Shown here piece after piece: positions 1 through 7,105 of a stretch of DNA of 64,000 bases (positions are counted from its first letter, which is position 1; the number at the start of each line of letters is the position of its first letter). Under the pieces are notes generated by a model. The model ran no database searches. It saw only the letters and a list, made by a program, of their open reading frames with translations, and had not been told where the DNA came from. Source of the DNA: Myxococcota bacterium (GTDB lineage: Bacteria; Myxococcota; B64-G9); assembly GCA_022710975.1 (NCBI GenBank), contig JAKLGA010000012.1:62001-126000 (forward strand), in the 5' to 3' direction. Both the position numbers and the translations under genes were made by a program.

Positions 1-2
1 CT

Positions 3-293
3 GGTTGCGGCCTGGGCGGGACCGACGCGATCTGCAGCCGGCCCAATGGTCGCTCCGCGCAAGGGCTATGCGATCTGCTGGGCAACGCCTGGGAGTGGGT
101 GGGCGACAGCTGGCACGACAGCTACCTGGGCGCACCCGTGGACGGCAGCGCCTGGGACGACCTCGTCGAGCCCGAGTCGGTCATGCGCGGCGGCGGCTAC
201 CAGAGCGGCGACACGGCCCTCGACGCCCGCTACCGGGGATACCAGGACCGGCTGGAACAGCAGCCCTGGACCGGGGTGCGCTGCGCCCGGTGA
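3..293 (+). CDS. C-terminal part of a formylglycine-generating-enzyme (SUMF1/FGE-sulfatase) domain protein, 5' truncated by window edge
   Basis: The reading frame is open from the window edge to a TGA and gives about 96 residues. It contains the family hallmark [17 protein letters not shown], followed by [11 protein letters not shown] and an ending of the form GVRCAR, which match the GLxDMxGNxWEW, RVxRGGSW and GFRxAR blocks of the FGE-sulfatase fold. True FGEs convert a sulfatase cysteine to formylglycine, but many bacterial members are variants used in envelope proteins or beside kinases. The catalytic half lies outside the window, so enzymatic activity cannot be judged. It converges with the aldo/keto reductase 10 bases downstream. 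Confidence 0.85.
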   Translation, partial: GCGLGGTDAICSRPNGRSAQGLCDLLGNAWEWVGDSWHDSYLGAPVDGSAWDDLVEPESVMRGGGYQSGDTALDARYRGYQDRLEQQPWTGVRCAR

Positions 294-303
294 GCCGGCG
301 CGC

Positions 304-1314
304 TCAACGCACGCGCTCGGCGGCGCGCGCCATCAGCTCGGGCACGGGCAGGCTGTAGGGGCAGCGCTCGGTGCACTGGCCGCAGGCCTGGCAGTCGGTG
401 AAGCGCTTGGACAGGGCGGCCAGCCGCGCGCGCGCCCAGTCCTCCAGCTCGTAGCGGGTGTAGTAGGCCTCGATGAGCAGCAGGAAGGGGATGTCCAGCC
501 CGTTGGGGCAGGGCTTGCAGTAGCCGCAGCGCCGGCAGAACTCGCCCGCCCAGCGGGCGCACTCGGCCTCGAGCGCTTCGAGCTCGGCCGCGCCGAGCGG
601 GCCCTCGGCCCGGCCGGCGGCCGCGTTCTCGCGCACCTGCTCCACGCCGTCCATGCCGGCCAGGACCACGTCCACGCCGAGCTCGAGCCCCCGGCGAAGC
701 GCCGCCCGCGGCAGCTTCCCCAGCGCCCCGCCGCCGAGCGGCTTCATGGCCAGCACCCCGGCCCCCGCCGCCCGGGCCGCGGGCAGCACGTCCCCGCAGG
801 CCTCGCTCTCCAGCGGGCTGAAGGGCAGCTGGACCGTGTCGAACCGCCCGCAGCCCAGGGCCCTGGCGAGCAGCGGCCGGCTGTGACCGGTCAGGCCCAC
901 GAAGCGCACCTTGCCCTGGGCCCGGGCCGCCTCCAGCGCCTCGAGCGCTCCGCCGGGGGCCAGCACCTGGGTGAGCTGCTCCTCGCTCCCGGGGTTGTGC
1001 ACCTGGTACAGGTCGATGCAGTCGGTGCGCAGGGCCGCGAGGCTGGTCTCGATCTCGCGGGCCATGCCGGCCCGATCGCGGGCCATGGACTTCGTCGCCA
1101 GCACGACCTCGCGGCGGCGGCCCTGGAGCGCCCGGCCGAGCTTCTCCTCGCTGTCGGTGTACACCCGGGCCGAGTCGAACAGGGTGATGCCCTCCTCCAG
1201 CGCCGCGCGCACCACCCGCCCGGCCTCGCCCGCGTCGACCCCCTGGATGGGGATGCCGCCGAAGCCGATCACCGACACCTCGAGCTCCGTCCGTCCGAGT
1301 CGTGTGCGTCTCAT
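304..1314 (-). CDS. Aldo/keto reductase with C-terminal 4Fe-4S ferredoxin domain
   Basis: This 336-residue protein has an aldo/keto reductase barrel (about residues 1-245). The expected catalytic residues are visible: Asp and Tyr in DSARVYTDSEEKLG, Lys in LATKS and His in VHNPG. The last 90 residues carry two Cys clusters, CRRCGYCKPCP and CQACGQCTERCP, typical of the Fe-S-tailed AKR subgroup common in anaerobes and deltaproteobacteria. It probably reduces a carbonyl substrate with NAD(P)H while the clusters pass electrons elsewhere; the substrate is unknown. The start is the ATG before MRRTRLGRTELEVSVIGFG, where AKR homology begins. It is divergent from the DHH gene. Confidence 0.88.
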   Translation of the reverse strand: MRRTRLGRTELEVSVIGFGGIPIQGVDAGEAGRVVRAALEEGITLFDSARVYTDSEEKLGRALQGRRREVVLATKSMARDRAGMAREIETSLAALRTDCIDLYQVHNPGSEEQLTQVLAPGGALEALEAARAQGKVRFVGLTGHSRPLLARALGCGRFDTVQLPFSPLESEACGDVLPAARAAGAGVLAMKPLGGGALGKLPRAALRRGLELGVDVVLAGMDGVEQVRENAAAGRAEGPLGAAELEALEAECARWAGEFCRRCGYCKPCPNGLDIPFLLLIEAYYTRYELEDWARARLAALSKRFTDCQACGQCTERCPYSLPVPELMARAAERVR

Positions 1315-1370
1315 GCCGGCTAGACTAGCCAGCCCCCTGGGCCGGCGCAACTCGTAAACGGCAGGCGGTC

Positions 1371-1399
1371 TTGACCCTCGCTCCGCGGCGGGGTACGTT
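1371..1399 (+). promoter_or_regulatory. Sigma70-type promoter for the DHH phosphoesterase gene
   Basis: TTGACC (1371-1376) and TACGTT (1394-1399) are separated by 17 bases and lie 31 bases before the ATG at 1430, with GGAGG just upstream of the ATG. It stands out in the GC-rich background. Confidence 0.55.
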
Positions 1400-1429
1400 C
1401 CGCCTGCAAAGTAGCGTGGAGGTACGGTC

Positions 1430-2353
1430 ATGCGGCTGATCACCCGATCCGACTTCGATGGCCTGGCCTGCGCGGTCCTCCTGGAGGAGGTCGGCGTGGT
1501 GGACGACTACCTGTTCGTCCACCCCAAGGACGTGCAGGACGGCAAGGTCGAGGCCACCGAGAACGACGTGGTGGCCAACGTGCCCTTCATCGAGGGCTGC
1601 GGGCTGTGGTTCGATCACCACTCCAGCGAACGCGAGCGGCTGGAGATGAAGAGCCTGAAGTTCAAGGGCTCCTCCAAGCCCTCGCCCTCCTGCGCCCGGG
1701 TGATCTACGACTACTACGGCGGGGCCGCGAAGTTCGCCAAGTTCGACGAGTCGGGGCTGATGGACGCCGTCGACCGGTCCGACTCGGCCTACTGGACCAT
1801 CGACGACATCCTCCAGCCGCATGGCTGGGCGCTGCTGTCCTTCGTCATGGACGCCCGCTCGGGGCTGGGCCGGTTCAAGGACTACCGCATCTCCAACTAC
1901 GCGCTGATGAAGGACATGATCGGCTACTGCCGCCAGATGAGCCTGGAGCAGATCCTGGCGGTGCCGGACGTGGAGGAGCGCGTCAAGCGCTACCGGCAGC
2001 AGGAGCACGCCTACAAGGTGATGCTCATGAAGCACGCCCACGCCGAGGCGAACGTGATCGTCATCGATCTGCTCGATCTGGACGAGATCCCCAGCGGCAA
2101 CCGCTTCGTCGAGTACGCGCTCTTCCCCCAGCAGAACGTGTCCGCCCGCTGCATGTGGGGGCGGGAGCGGAAGAACGTGGTGATCACCGTGGGCCACTCC
2201 ATCCTGACCCGCACCTGCAACACGAACGTGGGCTCGCTGCTGCTCGCCTACGGGGGCGGCGGCCACGAGACGGTGGGGACCTGCCAGGTGCCGGTGGAGA
2301 AGGGCGACAACGCCTTCACCGAGATCATCGAGACCCTCAAGAAGAACGGCTAG
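1430..2353 (+). CDS. DHH-family phosphoesterase (exopolyphosphatase or oligonucleotide phosphoesterase-like)
   Basis: This 307-residue soluble protein starts with RSDFDGLACAVLL, the DxDG motif I of DHH phosphoesterases. It has WFDHHSSE (the family DHH motif) near residue 64 and a C-terminal GGGGHETVGTC block matching the GGGH of the DHHA1 domain. Family members use two Mn ions to cleave polyphosphate, pApA, cyclic dinucleotide products or short RNA, and the sequence alone does not separate these. It has no signal peptide, so it should be cytoplasmic. The start is supported by GGAGG upstream and homology at residue 1. It is monocistronic and ends at a structured convergent intergenic region. 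Confidence 0.88.
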   Translation: MRLITRSDFDGLACAVLLEEVGVVDDYLFVHPKDVQDGKVEATENDVVANVPFIEGCGLWFDHHSSERERLEMKSLKFKGSSKPSPSCARVIYDYYGGAAKFAKFDESGLMDAVDRSDSAYWTIDDILQPHGWALLSFVMDARSGLGRFKDYRISNYALMKDMIGYCRQMSLEQILAVPDVEERVKRYRQQEHAYKVMLMKHAHAEANVIVIDLLDLDEIPSGNRFVEYALFPQQNVSARCMWGRERKNVVITVGHSILTRTCNTNVGSLLLAYGGGGHETVGTCQVPVEKGDNAFTEIIETLKKNG

Positions 2354-2355
2354 GT

Positions 2356-2430
2356 ACTCGAGCCTGGTTCCCAAGGCGAAGACCGGACTTTCAAGCGCTG
2401 GAGGCGCGCTGAAAGTCCTGCTTGTCCGGT
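2356..2430. repeat. Structured intergenic element, copy A (shared with 50592-50664)
   Basis: This lies between the convergent DHH and kinase genes. Positions 2356-2382 match 50592-50618 at 23 of 27 bases without gaps (shared blocks ACTCGAGCC, TTCCCA and GGCGA). The conserved block is followed by an inverted repeat, GGACTTTCA-A-GCGC (2385-2398) against GCGC-GC-TGAAAGTCC (2404-2418), while ACCGGAC (2382-2388) can also pair with GTCCGGT (2424-2430). There is no U tract, so it is not a classical intrinsic terminator. It could be a dispersed repeat, a bidirectional 3'-end element or a structured RNA. Confidence 0.6.
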
Positions 2431-2444
2431 GAGCGAAGCTAGAA

Positions 2445-3656
2445 CTAGCCCCTCCCGCTCCACCACAGCCAGAGCAGCGCCGCCGCGGCGGCCAGGGCCA
2501 GGGCCAGCCACAGGCCGGGCCCGAGCGGGCTGCGCCAGCGGGAGCGGGCCGGCTCGCTCTCCGGGCGCGGGCCGAGCGCGGTGGCCTCCGGCGGCTCGCG
2601 CGGCACCTCGGCCAGGAGCGGCGGCGGGGCGACCCGGGTCGGCACCCGATCGCCCTCGTCGTCCAGCCCACGTCCACGGCCCGACAGGATGCGACCGTCC
2701 CGCACCGTGGGCAGGGCGGGCGGCTGGGCCGGGCTCGGGCTGGGGGACGGGCCGGGAGGCGGGCCAGGAGCCGCCTGCGGGCCCGGCGGGAGTGCCACCT
2801 GGGTGCGCGGCTCGGGCGGCTCGAGGGCGGCCGCCGGACAGGCGGTGGTGAGCGCCGCGGAGAAGGCGCGGAAGTCGGGGAAACGGGCGGCGGGCTCCAT
2901 GGAGATGGCCCGCAGGATGGCGGCCTCCAGGGCCGGGGAGATGTCCTCCTCGAGCTCGCTCGGCGGGATGACCTCGCCCCGGCGGATGAGCTTGCCCAGG
3001 CCGATCACGTCGGTGCCCTCGAAGGGCAGGCGCCCGGTGGTGGCCTCGTACAGCATGGCGCCGACCGAGTAGATGTCGCTGCGCGGGGTGGCCGCCTTGC
3101 CCCACAGCACCTCGGGGGCCATGGTGGCCATGGTGCCGATGCGCATGCCCGCCCGGGTGATGCTGGCCAGATCCATGGCCTTGGACAGGCCGAAGTCCAG
3201 GATGCACACGCGCTCCCCGGGGCGCACGATGATGTTGCCCGGCTTGAGATCGCGGTGGATGACGCCCTGGGCGTGGGCCTCGGCCATGGCCTCGCACACC
3301 TGGCGCACCAGGCGAACCGCGCGCTCCACCCCCAGGCCGCCGGTGCGCTGGATGAGCTGGTGCAGGGTGGGGCCCTCGACCAGCTCCATGGAGATGAACA
3401 GCTGCCCGTCGGCCTCGTGGATGTCGAACAGGCGGCAGACCCCGGGGTGGGTCACCCGGCGGGCGAGCAGCACCTCGCGCTTGAACCGATCGGTCTCCTC
3501 CCGGTCGGCGGCCTGGGAGCGCAGCACCTTGAGCGCCACCGGCACGTCCAGCAGGGTGTCGTGGGCGGCGAACACCTTGCCCATGCCGCCCTCGCCGAGC
3601 AGCCGGTCCACGCGGAAGCGGCCGAGCCGGCCGCCGATCTCCAGGTCGTCGAGCAC
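2445..3656 (-). CDS. Membrane-anchored Hanks-type Ser/Thr protein kinase
   Basis: This 403-residue protein has an N-terminal eukaryotic-like kinase domain (about residues 10-275): Gly-rich loop GEGGMGKVF, ATP-binding Lys43 in VALKVL, catalytic loop HRDLKPGN, DFGLSKA and an APE motif. All catalytic residues are present, so it should be active. A Pro-rich, low-complexity linker follows and one transmembrane helix lies at the extreme C-terminus (LWLALALAAAAALLWLWW), leaving only three residues after it. It therefore has no outer sensor domain. The GTG start lacks a strong ribosome site and is less certain. It sits downstream of a small membrane-protein gene on the same strand, 48 bases away. Confidence 0.9.
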   Translation of the reverse strand: MLDDLEIGGRLGRFRVDRLLGEGGMGKVFAAHDTLLDVPVALKVLRSQAADREETDRFKREVLLARRVTHPGVCRLFDIHEADGQLFISMELVEGPTLHQLIQRTGGLGVERAVRLVRQVCEAMAEAHAQGVIHRDLKPGNIIVRPGERVCILDFGLSKAMDLASITRAGMRIGTMATMAPEVLWGKAATPRSDIYSVGAMLYEATTGRLPFEGTDVIGLGKLIRRGEVIPPSELEEDISPALEAAILRAISMEPAARFPDFRAFSAALTTACPAAALEPPEPRTQVALPPGPQAAPGPPPGPSPSPSPAQPPALPTVRDGRILSGRGRGLDDEGDRVPTRVAPPPLLAEVPREPPEATALGPRPESEPARSRWRSPLGPGLWLALALAAAAALLWLWWSGRG

Positions 3657-3704
3657 GCCGGTAGTGTACCAGCGCGAGGCGCCGGGCGGAAATACCGTGG
3701 CGCG

Positions 3705-4271
3705 CTAGCGCACGAACATCAGCGCCGCGGCGCCCGCCGCGCAGGCCAGGAAGAGCAGGGTGAGCACCAGCCCGGAGATCGACAGCGGCTCGCCGCCCGG
3801 CAGCGCGGGGTCGAGCAGGCGGCGCACCAGGTGGCGGAACTTGCCGAAGTAGATCATGCCCCAGGCCGGGGTCGAGCGCAGGTAGAAGGATTCGCCGGCC
3901 GGCAGCTCGCGGGCCGCGGGCAGGTAGAAGAAGGCGAAGCGGAGGCGGGGTTTCCGGGCGCACAGCTCGCGCGCATCCGGCTCCACGCGGTCTGCCAGGT
4001 AGACGGTGAGCACGGCCACACCCTTCTGGAAGCCGCGCGGCAGGGCGGAGGGGTCGAGGCTCCGGGCGCGGGCCGCCAGGCGTTCGCGATCGGCGTCGAT
4101 CTCGGTCGCGCTGAGCGTGCCCACCCGGCGCACGAACACCACGTAGGTCAGCTTGGTGAACATGCACTCGAGGTGCCACCTGGTGCGCACGGCCACCAGC
4201 TGGTCAGTCTGCTCCTCGAGCACCCGGAAGCCCAGGGACTCGAGGACCTGACGCTGTTCGGCGAGCTGCAC
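3705..4271 (-). CDS. Hypothetical protein with C-terminal membrane anchor
   Basis: This 188-residue protein belongs to no family I recognise. It is mostly soluble-looking, with a single hydrophobic segment at the C-terminus (GLVLTLLFLACAAGAAALMFV), the same tail-anchored topology as the kinase encoded 48 bases downstream. The two probably form one operon and could meet at the inner membrane. The GTG start at 4271 has only a weak GGGGGTGG upstream. It follows the tRNA cluster on the same strand within 45 bases and may be read through from the tRNA promoter. Confidence 0.7.
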   Translation of the reverse strand: MQLAEQRQVLESLGFRVLEEQTDQLVAVRTRWHLECMFTKLTYVVFVRRVGTLSATEIDADRERLAARARSLDPSALPRGFQKGVAVLTVYLADRVEPDARELCARKPRLRFAFFYLPAARELPAGESFYLRSTPAWGMIYFGKFRHLVRRLLDPALPGGEPLSISGLVLTLLFLACAAGAAALMFVR

Positions 4272-4311
4272 GTTCCACCCCCAGTCGGCCGGACCACCCG
4301 CGCCGCGCAGA

Positions 4312-4385
4312 CACGCCCGACAGGGCTCGAACCTGTGACCTGCGGATTCGAAGTCCGCCGCTCTATCCAGTTGAGCTACGGGCGT
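4312..4385 (-). tRNA. tRNA-Arg (anticodon TCG)
   Basis: Read on the minus strand, a 7-bp acceptor stem ACGCCCG/CGGGCGT encloses a normal D arm, anticodon loop CTTCGAA on the stem GCGGA/TCCGC, and T arm ACAGG-TTCGAGC-CCTGT. The discriminator is G. Anticodon TCG reads CGA. CCA is not encoded. It is the last of three tRNAs in one minus-strand cluster. Confidence 0.95.
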
Positions 4386-4391
4386 ACGAGA

Positions 4392-4464
4392 TGGGTCGTA
4401 AAGGATTCGAACCTTTGGCCCGCGGATTAAGAGTCCGCTGCTCTACCAGCTGAGCTAACGACCC
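4392..4464 (-). tRNA. tRNA-Lys (anticodon CTT)
   Basis: Acceptor stem GGGTCGT/ACGACCC, D arm GCTCAGCTGGTAGAGC, anticodon loop CTCTTAA on stem GCGGA/TCCGC and T loop TTCGAAT are all canonical. CTT reads AAG, the dominant Lys codon in this GC-rich genome. Confidence 0.95.
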
Positions 4465-4472
4465 AAGACAAG

Positions 4473-4546
4473 GGTGAATGATGGGAATCGAACCCACAAC
4501 AACCGGATCCACAGTCCGGCGCTCTGCCAATTGAGCTACATTCACC
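4473..4546 (-). tRNA. tRNA-His (anticodon GTG)
   Basis: The 8-bp acceptor stem GGTGAATG/CATTCACC includes the extra 5' G(-1) diagnostic of tRNA-His, paired to the C discriminator. The anticodon loop is CTGTGGA (GTG) on the stem CCGGA/TCCGG. It is the first tRNA transcribed in the His-Lys-Arg cluster. Confidence 0.95.
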
Positions 4547-4599
4547 GCAACCCGTGCATTCCAAGGAGCATTCGCCCCGGGAGGCCACAGCGAGGCTGC

Positions 4600-4628
4600 T
4601 TCCTAGCACCCGTCTCCGGTGATGTCAA
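4600..4628 (-). promoter_or_regulatory. Sigma70-type promoter of the tRNA cluster
   Basis: On the minus strand a perfect TTGACA (complement of 4623-4628) is spaced 17 bases from TAGGAA (complement of 4600-4605), about 50 bases before tRNA-His. Its position and strength fit a stable-RNA promoter. Confidence 0.65.
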
Positions 4629-4767
4629 GGACCGCGAGCCCTGGCCGGCCTCCGGCCCGCGTGACCCGGCCAGCAGTTTGACTTCCGCTGGCCAGGTCGG
4701 AGAATCTATGGGTGCCCTCGATGTAACGATGGAGGCCTGGACCGAGGACCCACGGTAGGAGAACGCC

Positions 4768-7086
4768 ATGCGCCGAACCCGCTGGAACCACGGACGATGG
4801 ATGGGATGTGCGGCCCTGTGCCTGGGGGCCTGCCTGGCCCTGGGCGGCTCCTCCGCCCTGGCCGAGGAGGCGGCCGGTGAGGGGGGAGCCAGCAGCGACG
4901 AGCTGGACGAGGCCATCGAGGCCAACCAGGCCGAGCCGAAGGGCGAGCCACCCGCGGTCGAGGCCGGGGCGGAGTTCGACGCGGAGGCGCAGCCGCTGCG
5001 GTTCTACTCGGCCGCGCCAGGAGGCGAGGTCGGCCTGATGCGGGTCATGGAGGCCTACGGCGGCCCGGACATGAGCATGCGGCTGTCGCTGCACGCGGGC
5101 TTCTTCACCTCGGACTCCTTCCTCAACTACATGTCCGCCGACGACTACTCCGAGTCGCGCGTCATCGGCCGGCTGGGGCTGGGCTTCACCCCCATCCGCT
5201 ACGTCGAGGCGTTCATCAACCTGAACTCCTCCTCGAACAAGAACTCCAGCACCCGCCCGGGGCTGCTGCAGACCCAGGGCGATCTCGAGCTGGGCGTGAA
5301 GGGCATCTACCCGGTCCTGCCCTACCTCGGCCTCGGCCTGGACGTGGCCGTGTCGTTCCTCAACGGGATCGGGGACGTGACGCCGGACTTCTCCGGCACC
5401 AGCGTGCGCACCGCGCTGCTGCTGTCCTTCGACGTGCGGCCGCTGGCCCCCGAGGTGCCGCTGCGCATGCACCTGAACGCGGGCATGGTGTTCGAGAACT
5501 CCGACGCCCTGCAGGACGGGCGCGCGCTCAACTGGATCGAGCAGTATGCGCTGCGGGTGAACAACTACCACCGGGTGGCCCTGGGCTTCGGCATCGACGC
5601 GCCGCTGCCCTACGCGGACCCCGTGGCCATCACCCCGTTCATCGAGTACACGGTGGAGATCCCGGTGGGCGTGGACGACGCCGCCCTGGGCGCCTCGTCC
5701 CGCGGGGAGGGCACCGAGCTCGCGCACATCGTGCCCATGCGCCTGACCCCGGGCGTGCGCTTCACCTACCTCAAGGACCTCAGCCTGGATGTGGCGGTGG
5801 ACGTGGGCATCGGCGGCGAGAAGGCCTACATCGACGGGGTGCCGTCGGTGCCGCCGTACACCGTGTGGCTCGGCCTGGCCTACGCCTTCGACCCGACCCG
5901 GCGGGGCGAGTCCGCGCCGGAGCCCGCCCGCCTGTCGGGCAAGGTCACCTCGGCCAAGGACATGGGCGCGCTCGGCGCGGTGCACATCGCCTTCCCCGGC
6001 CGGCCCGTGCAGCCGATCTCCAGCGATCTCGAGCGGGGCGGCTACAGCGTGGACCTGCCCTTCGAGGGAGTGGTCCAGGTGACGGCCACCCGCGAGGGGT
6101 ACAAGAGCGACTCGCGCGAGATCAAGGTCGAGCGCGGTGAGACCGCCATGCTCGACTTCTCCCTGGAACCCGAGCCCAAGCCCGAGGTGGCCGCGCCGCC
6201 GCCGACCGGGCGGGTGGTCGGCAGGGTGCTGTCCGCGCTGGACCAGTCGCCGGTGTTCGGCGCCATCCTGTCCTTCGAGGGCGGGGCCATCACCCCGGTG
6301 GCGACCGACGACGTGGAGGGCAAGTACTCCACCTACGATCTCACCCCGGGCCGGGTGCGCCTGACCGCCAGCCGCGTGGGCTTCAAGCCGCTCACCCAGG
6401 AGGCCGAGGTGCGGGCCGGCGAGACCGCGCTGCTCGACTTCGCCCTGGAGCCCGACGCGCAGCCGGGCACCCTCGAGGGTGTGGTGCTGGACGAGAAGGA
6501 CAAGCCGCTGGCCGCCAAGCTGGAGCTCAGCGGCCCGGCCAGCCTGGAGCTCAGCGCGGATGCGGGCAGCGGGCGTTTCTCGGCCCCGGTGCCGGCCGGC
6601 AGCTACACCGTCAAGGCCTCGGCCGAGGGCTACATGGCCAAGGCGCGCACCCTCGAGGTGAAGGAGGGCGGCACGCTCTCGGCCGAGTTCAAGCTGAGCC
6701 CCAAGCCCAAGCAGGTGGTGGTGGTGCTGCAGATCGAGCAGAAGCGCATCGAGGTGCGCAAGAAGATCCACTTCGAGTCGGGCAAGGCCGTCCTGGTGGC
6801 CGACTCCTACTCCATCCTGGACGGGGTGATCGAGGTGCTGGTGCAGCACCCGGAGATCAAGAAGCTGCGCATCGAGGGCCACACCGACTCCGTGGGCGCC
6901 CAGGCCATGAACATGCGCCTCAGCCAGGGCCGGGCCGAGGCGGTCATGAAGTACCTGGTCGAGCAGGGCGTCCCGTCCGCGAGGCTCGAGGCCCAGGGTT
7001 TCGGCCCCGACCGCCCCATCGCCCCCAACTCGACCAACCGCGGGCGGGAGCAGAACCGCCGGGTGGAGTTCGTGATCGCCGACTGA
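4768..7086 (+). CDS. OmpA-family outer-membrane protein with three carboxypeptidase-regulatory-like repeats
   Basis: This 772-residue protein has a signal peptide (residues 1-32, cleavage near ALA-EE). A probable N-terminal beta-barrel or beta-rich region spans residues 33-385. Three CarboxypepD_reg-like beta-sandwich modules follow (about 386-468, 481-562, 566-645), each ending in a GETxxLDFxLEP-like strand. The C-terminal OmpA peptidoglycan-binding domain (658-772) shows HFESGKAVLVADSYSILDGV, EGHTDSVGAQAMNMRLSQGRAEAV and GREQNRRVEFVI. It should tie the outer membrane to peptidoglycan. AGGAG precedes the ATG. It stands alone, convergent with the alpha-2-macroglobulin gene. Confidence 0.9.
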   Translation: MRRTRWNHGRWMGCAALCLGACLALGGSSALAEEAAGEGGASSDELDEAIEANQAEPKGEPPAVEAGAEFDAEAQPLRFYSAAPGGEVGLMRVMEAYGGPDMSMRLSLHAGFFTSDSFLNYMSADDYSESRVIGRLGLGFTPIRYVEAFINLNSSSNKNSSTRPGLLQTQGDLELGVKGIYPVLPYLGLGLDVAVSFLNGIGDVTPDFSGTSVRTALLLSFDVRPLAPEVPLRMHLNAGMVFENSDALQDGRALNWIEQYALRVNNYHRVALGFGIDAPLPYADPVAITPFIEYTVEIPVGVDDAALGASSRGEGTELAHIVPMRLTPGVRFTYLKDLSLDVAVDVGIGGEKAYIDGVPSVPPYTVWLGLAYAFDPTRRGESAPEPARLSGKVTSAKDMGALGAVHIAFPGRPVQPISSDLERGGYSVDLPFEGVVQVTATREGYKSDSREIKVERGETAMLDFSLEPEPKPEVAAPPPTGRVVGRVLSALDQSPVFGAILSFEGGAITPVATDDVEGKYSTYDLTPGRVRLTASRVGFKPLTQEAEVRAGETALLDFALEPDAQPGTLEGVVLDEKDKPLAAKLELSGPASLELSADAGSGRFSAPVPAGSYTVKASAEGYMAKARTLEVKEGGTLSAEFKLSPKPKQVVVVLQIEQKRIEVRKKIHFESGKAVLVADSYSILDGVIEVLVQHPEIKKLRIEGHTDSVGAQAMNMRLSQGRAEAVMKYLVEQGVPSARLEAQGFGPDRPIAPNSTNRGREQNRRVEFVIAD

Positions 7087-7105
7087 CCCCGGGGTGAGGG
7101 GAGGA

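Noticed and set aside
4678-4706. TTGACT followed by AGAATC as promoter of the OmpA-type gene
   Set aside because: The -35 is good but no acceptable -10 lies at 16-18 bases, so it is not listed.
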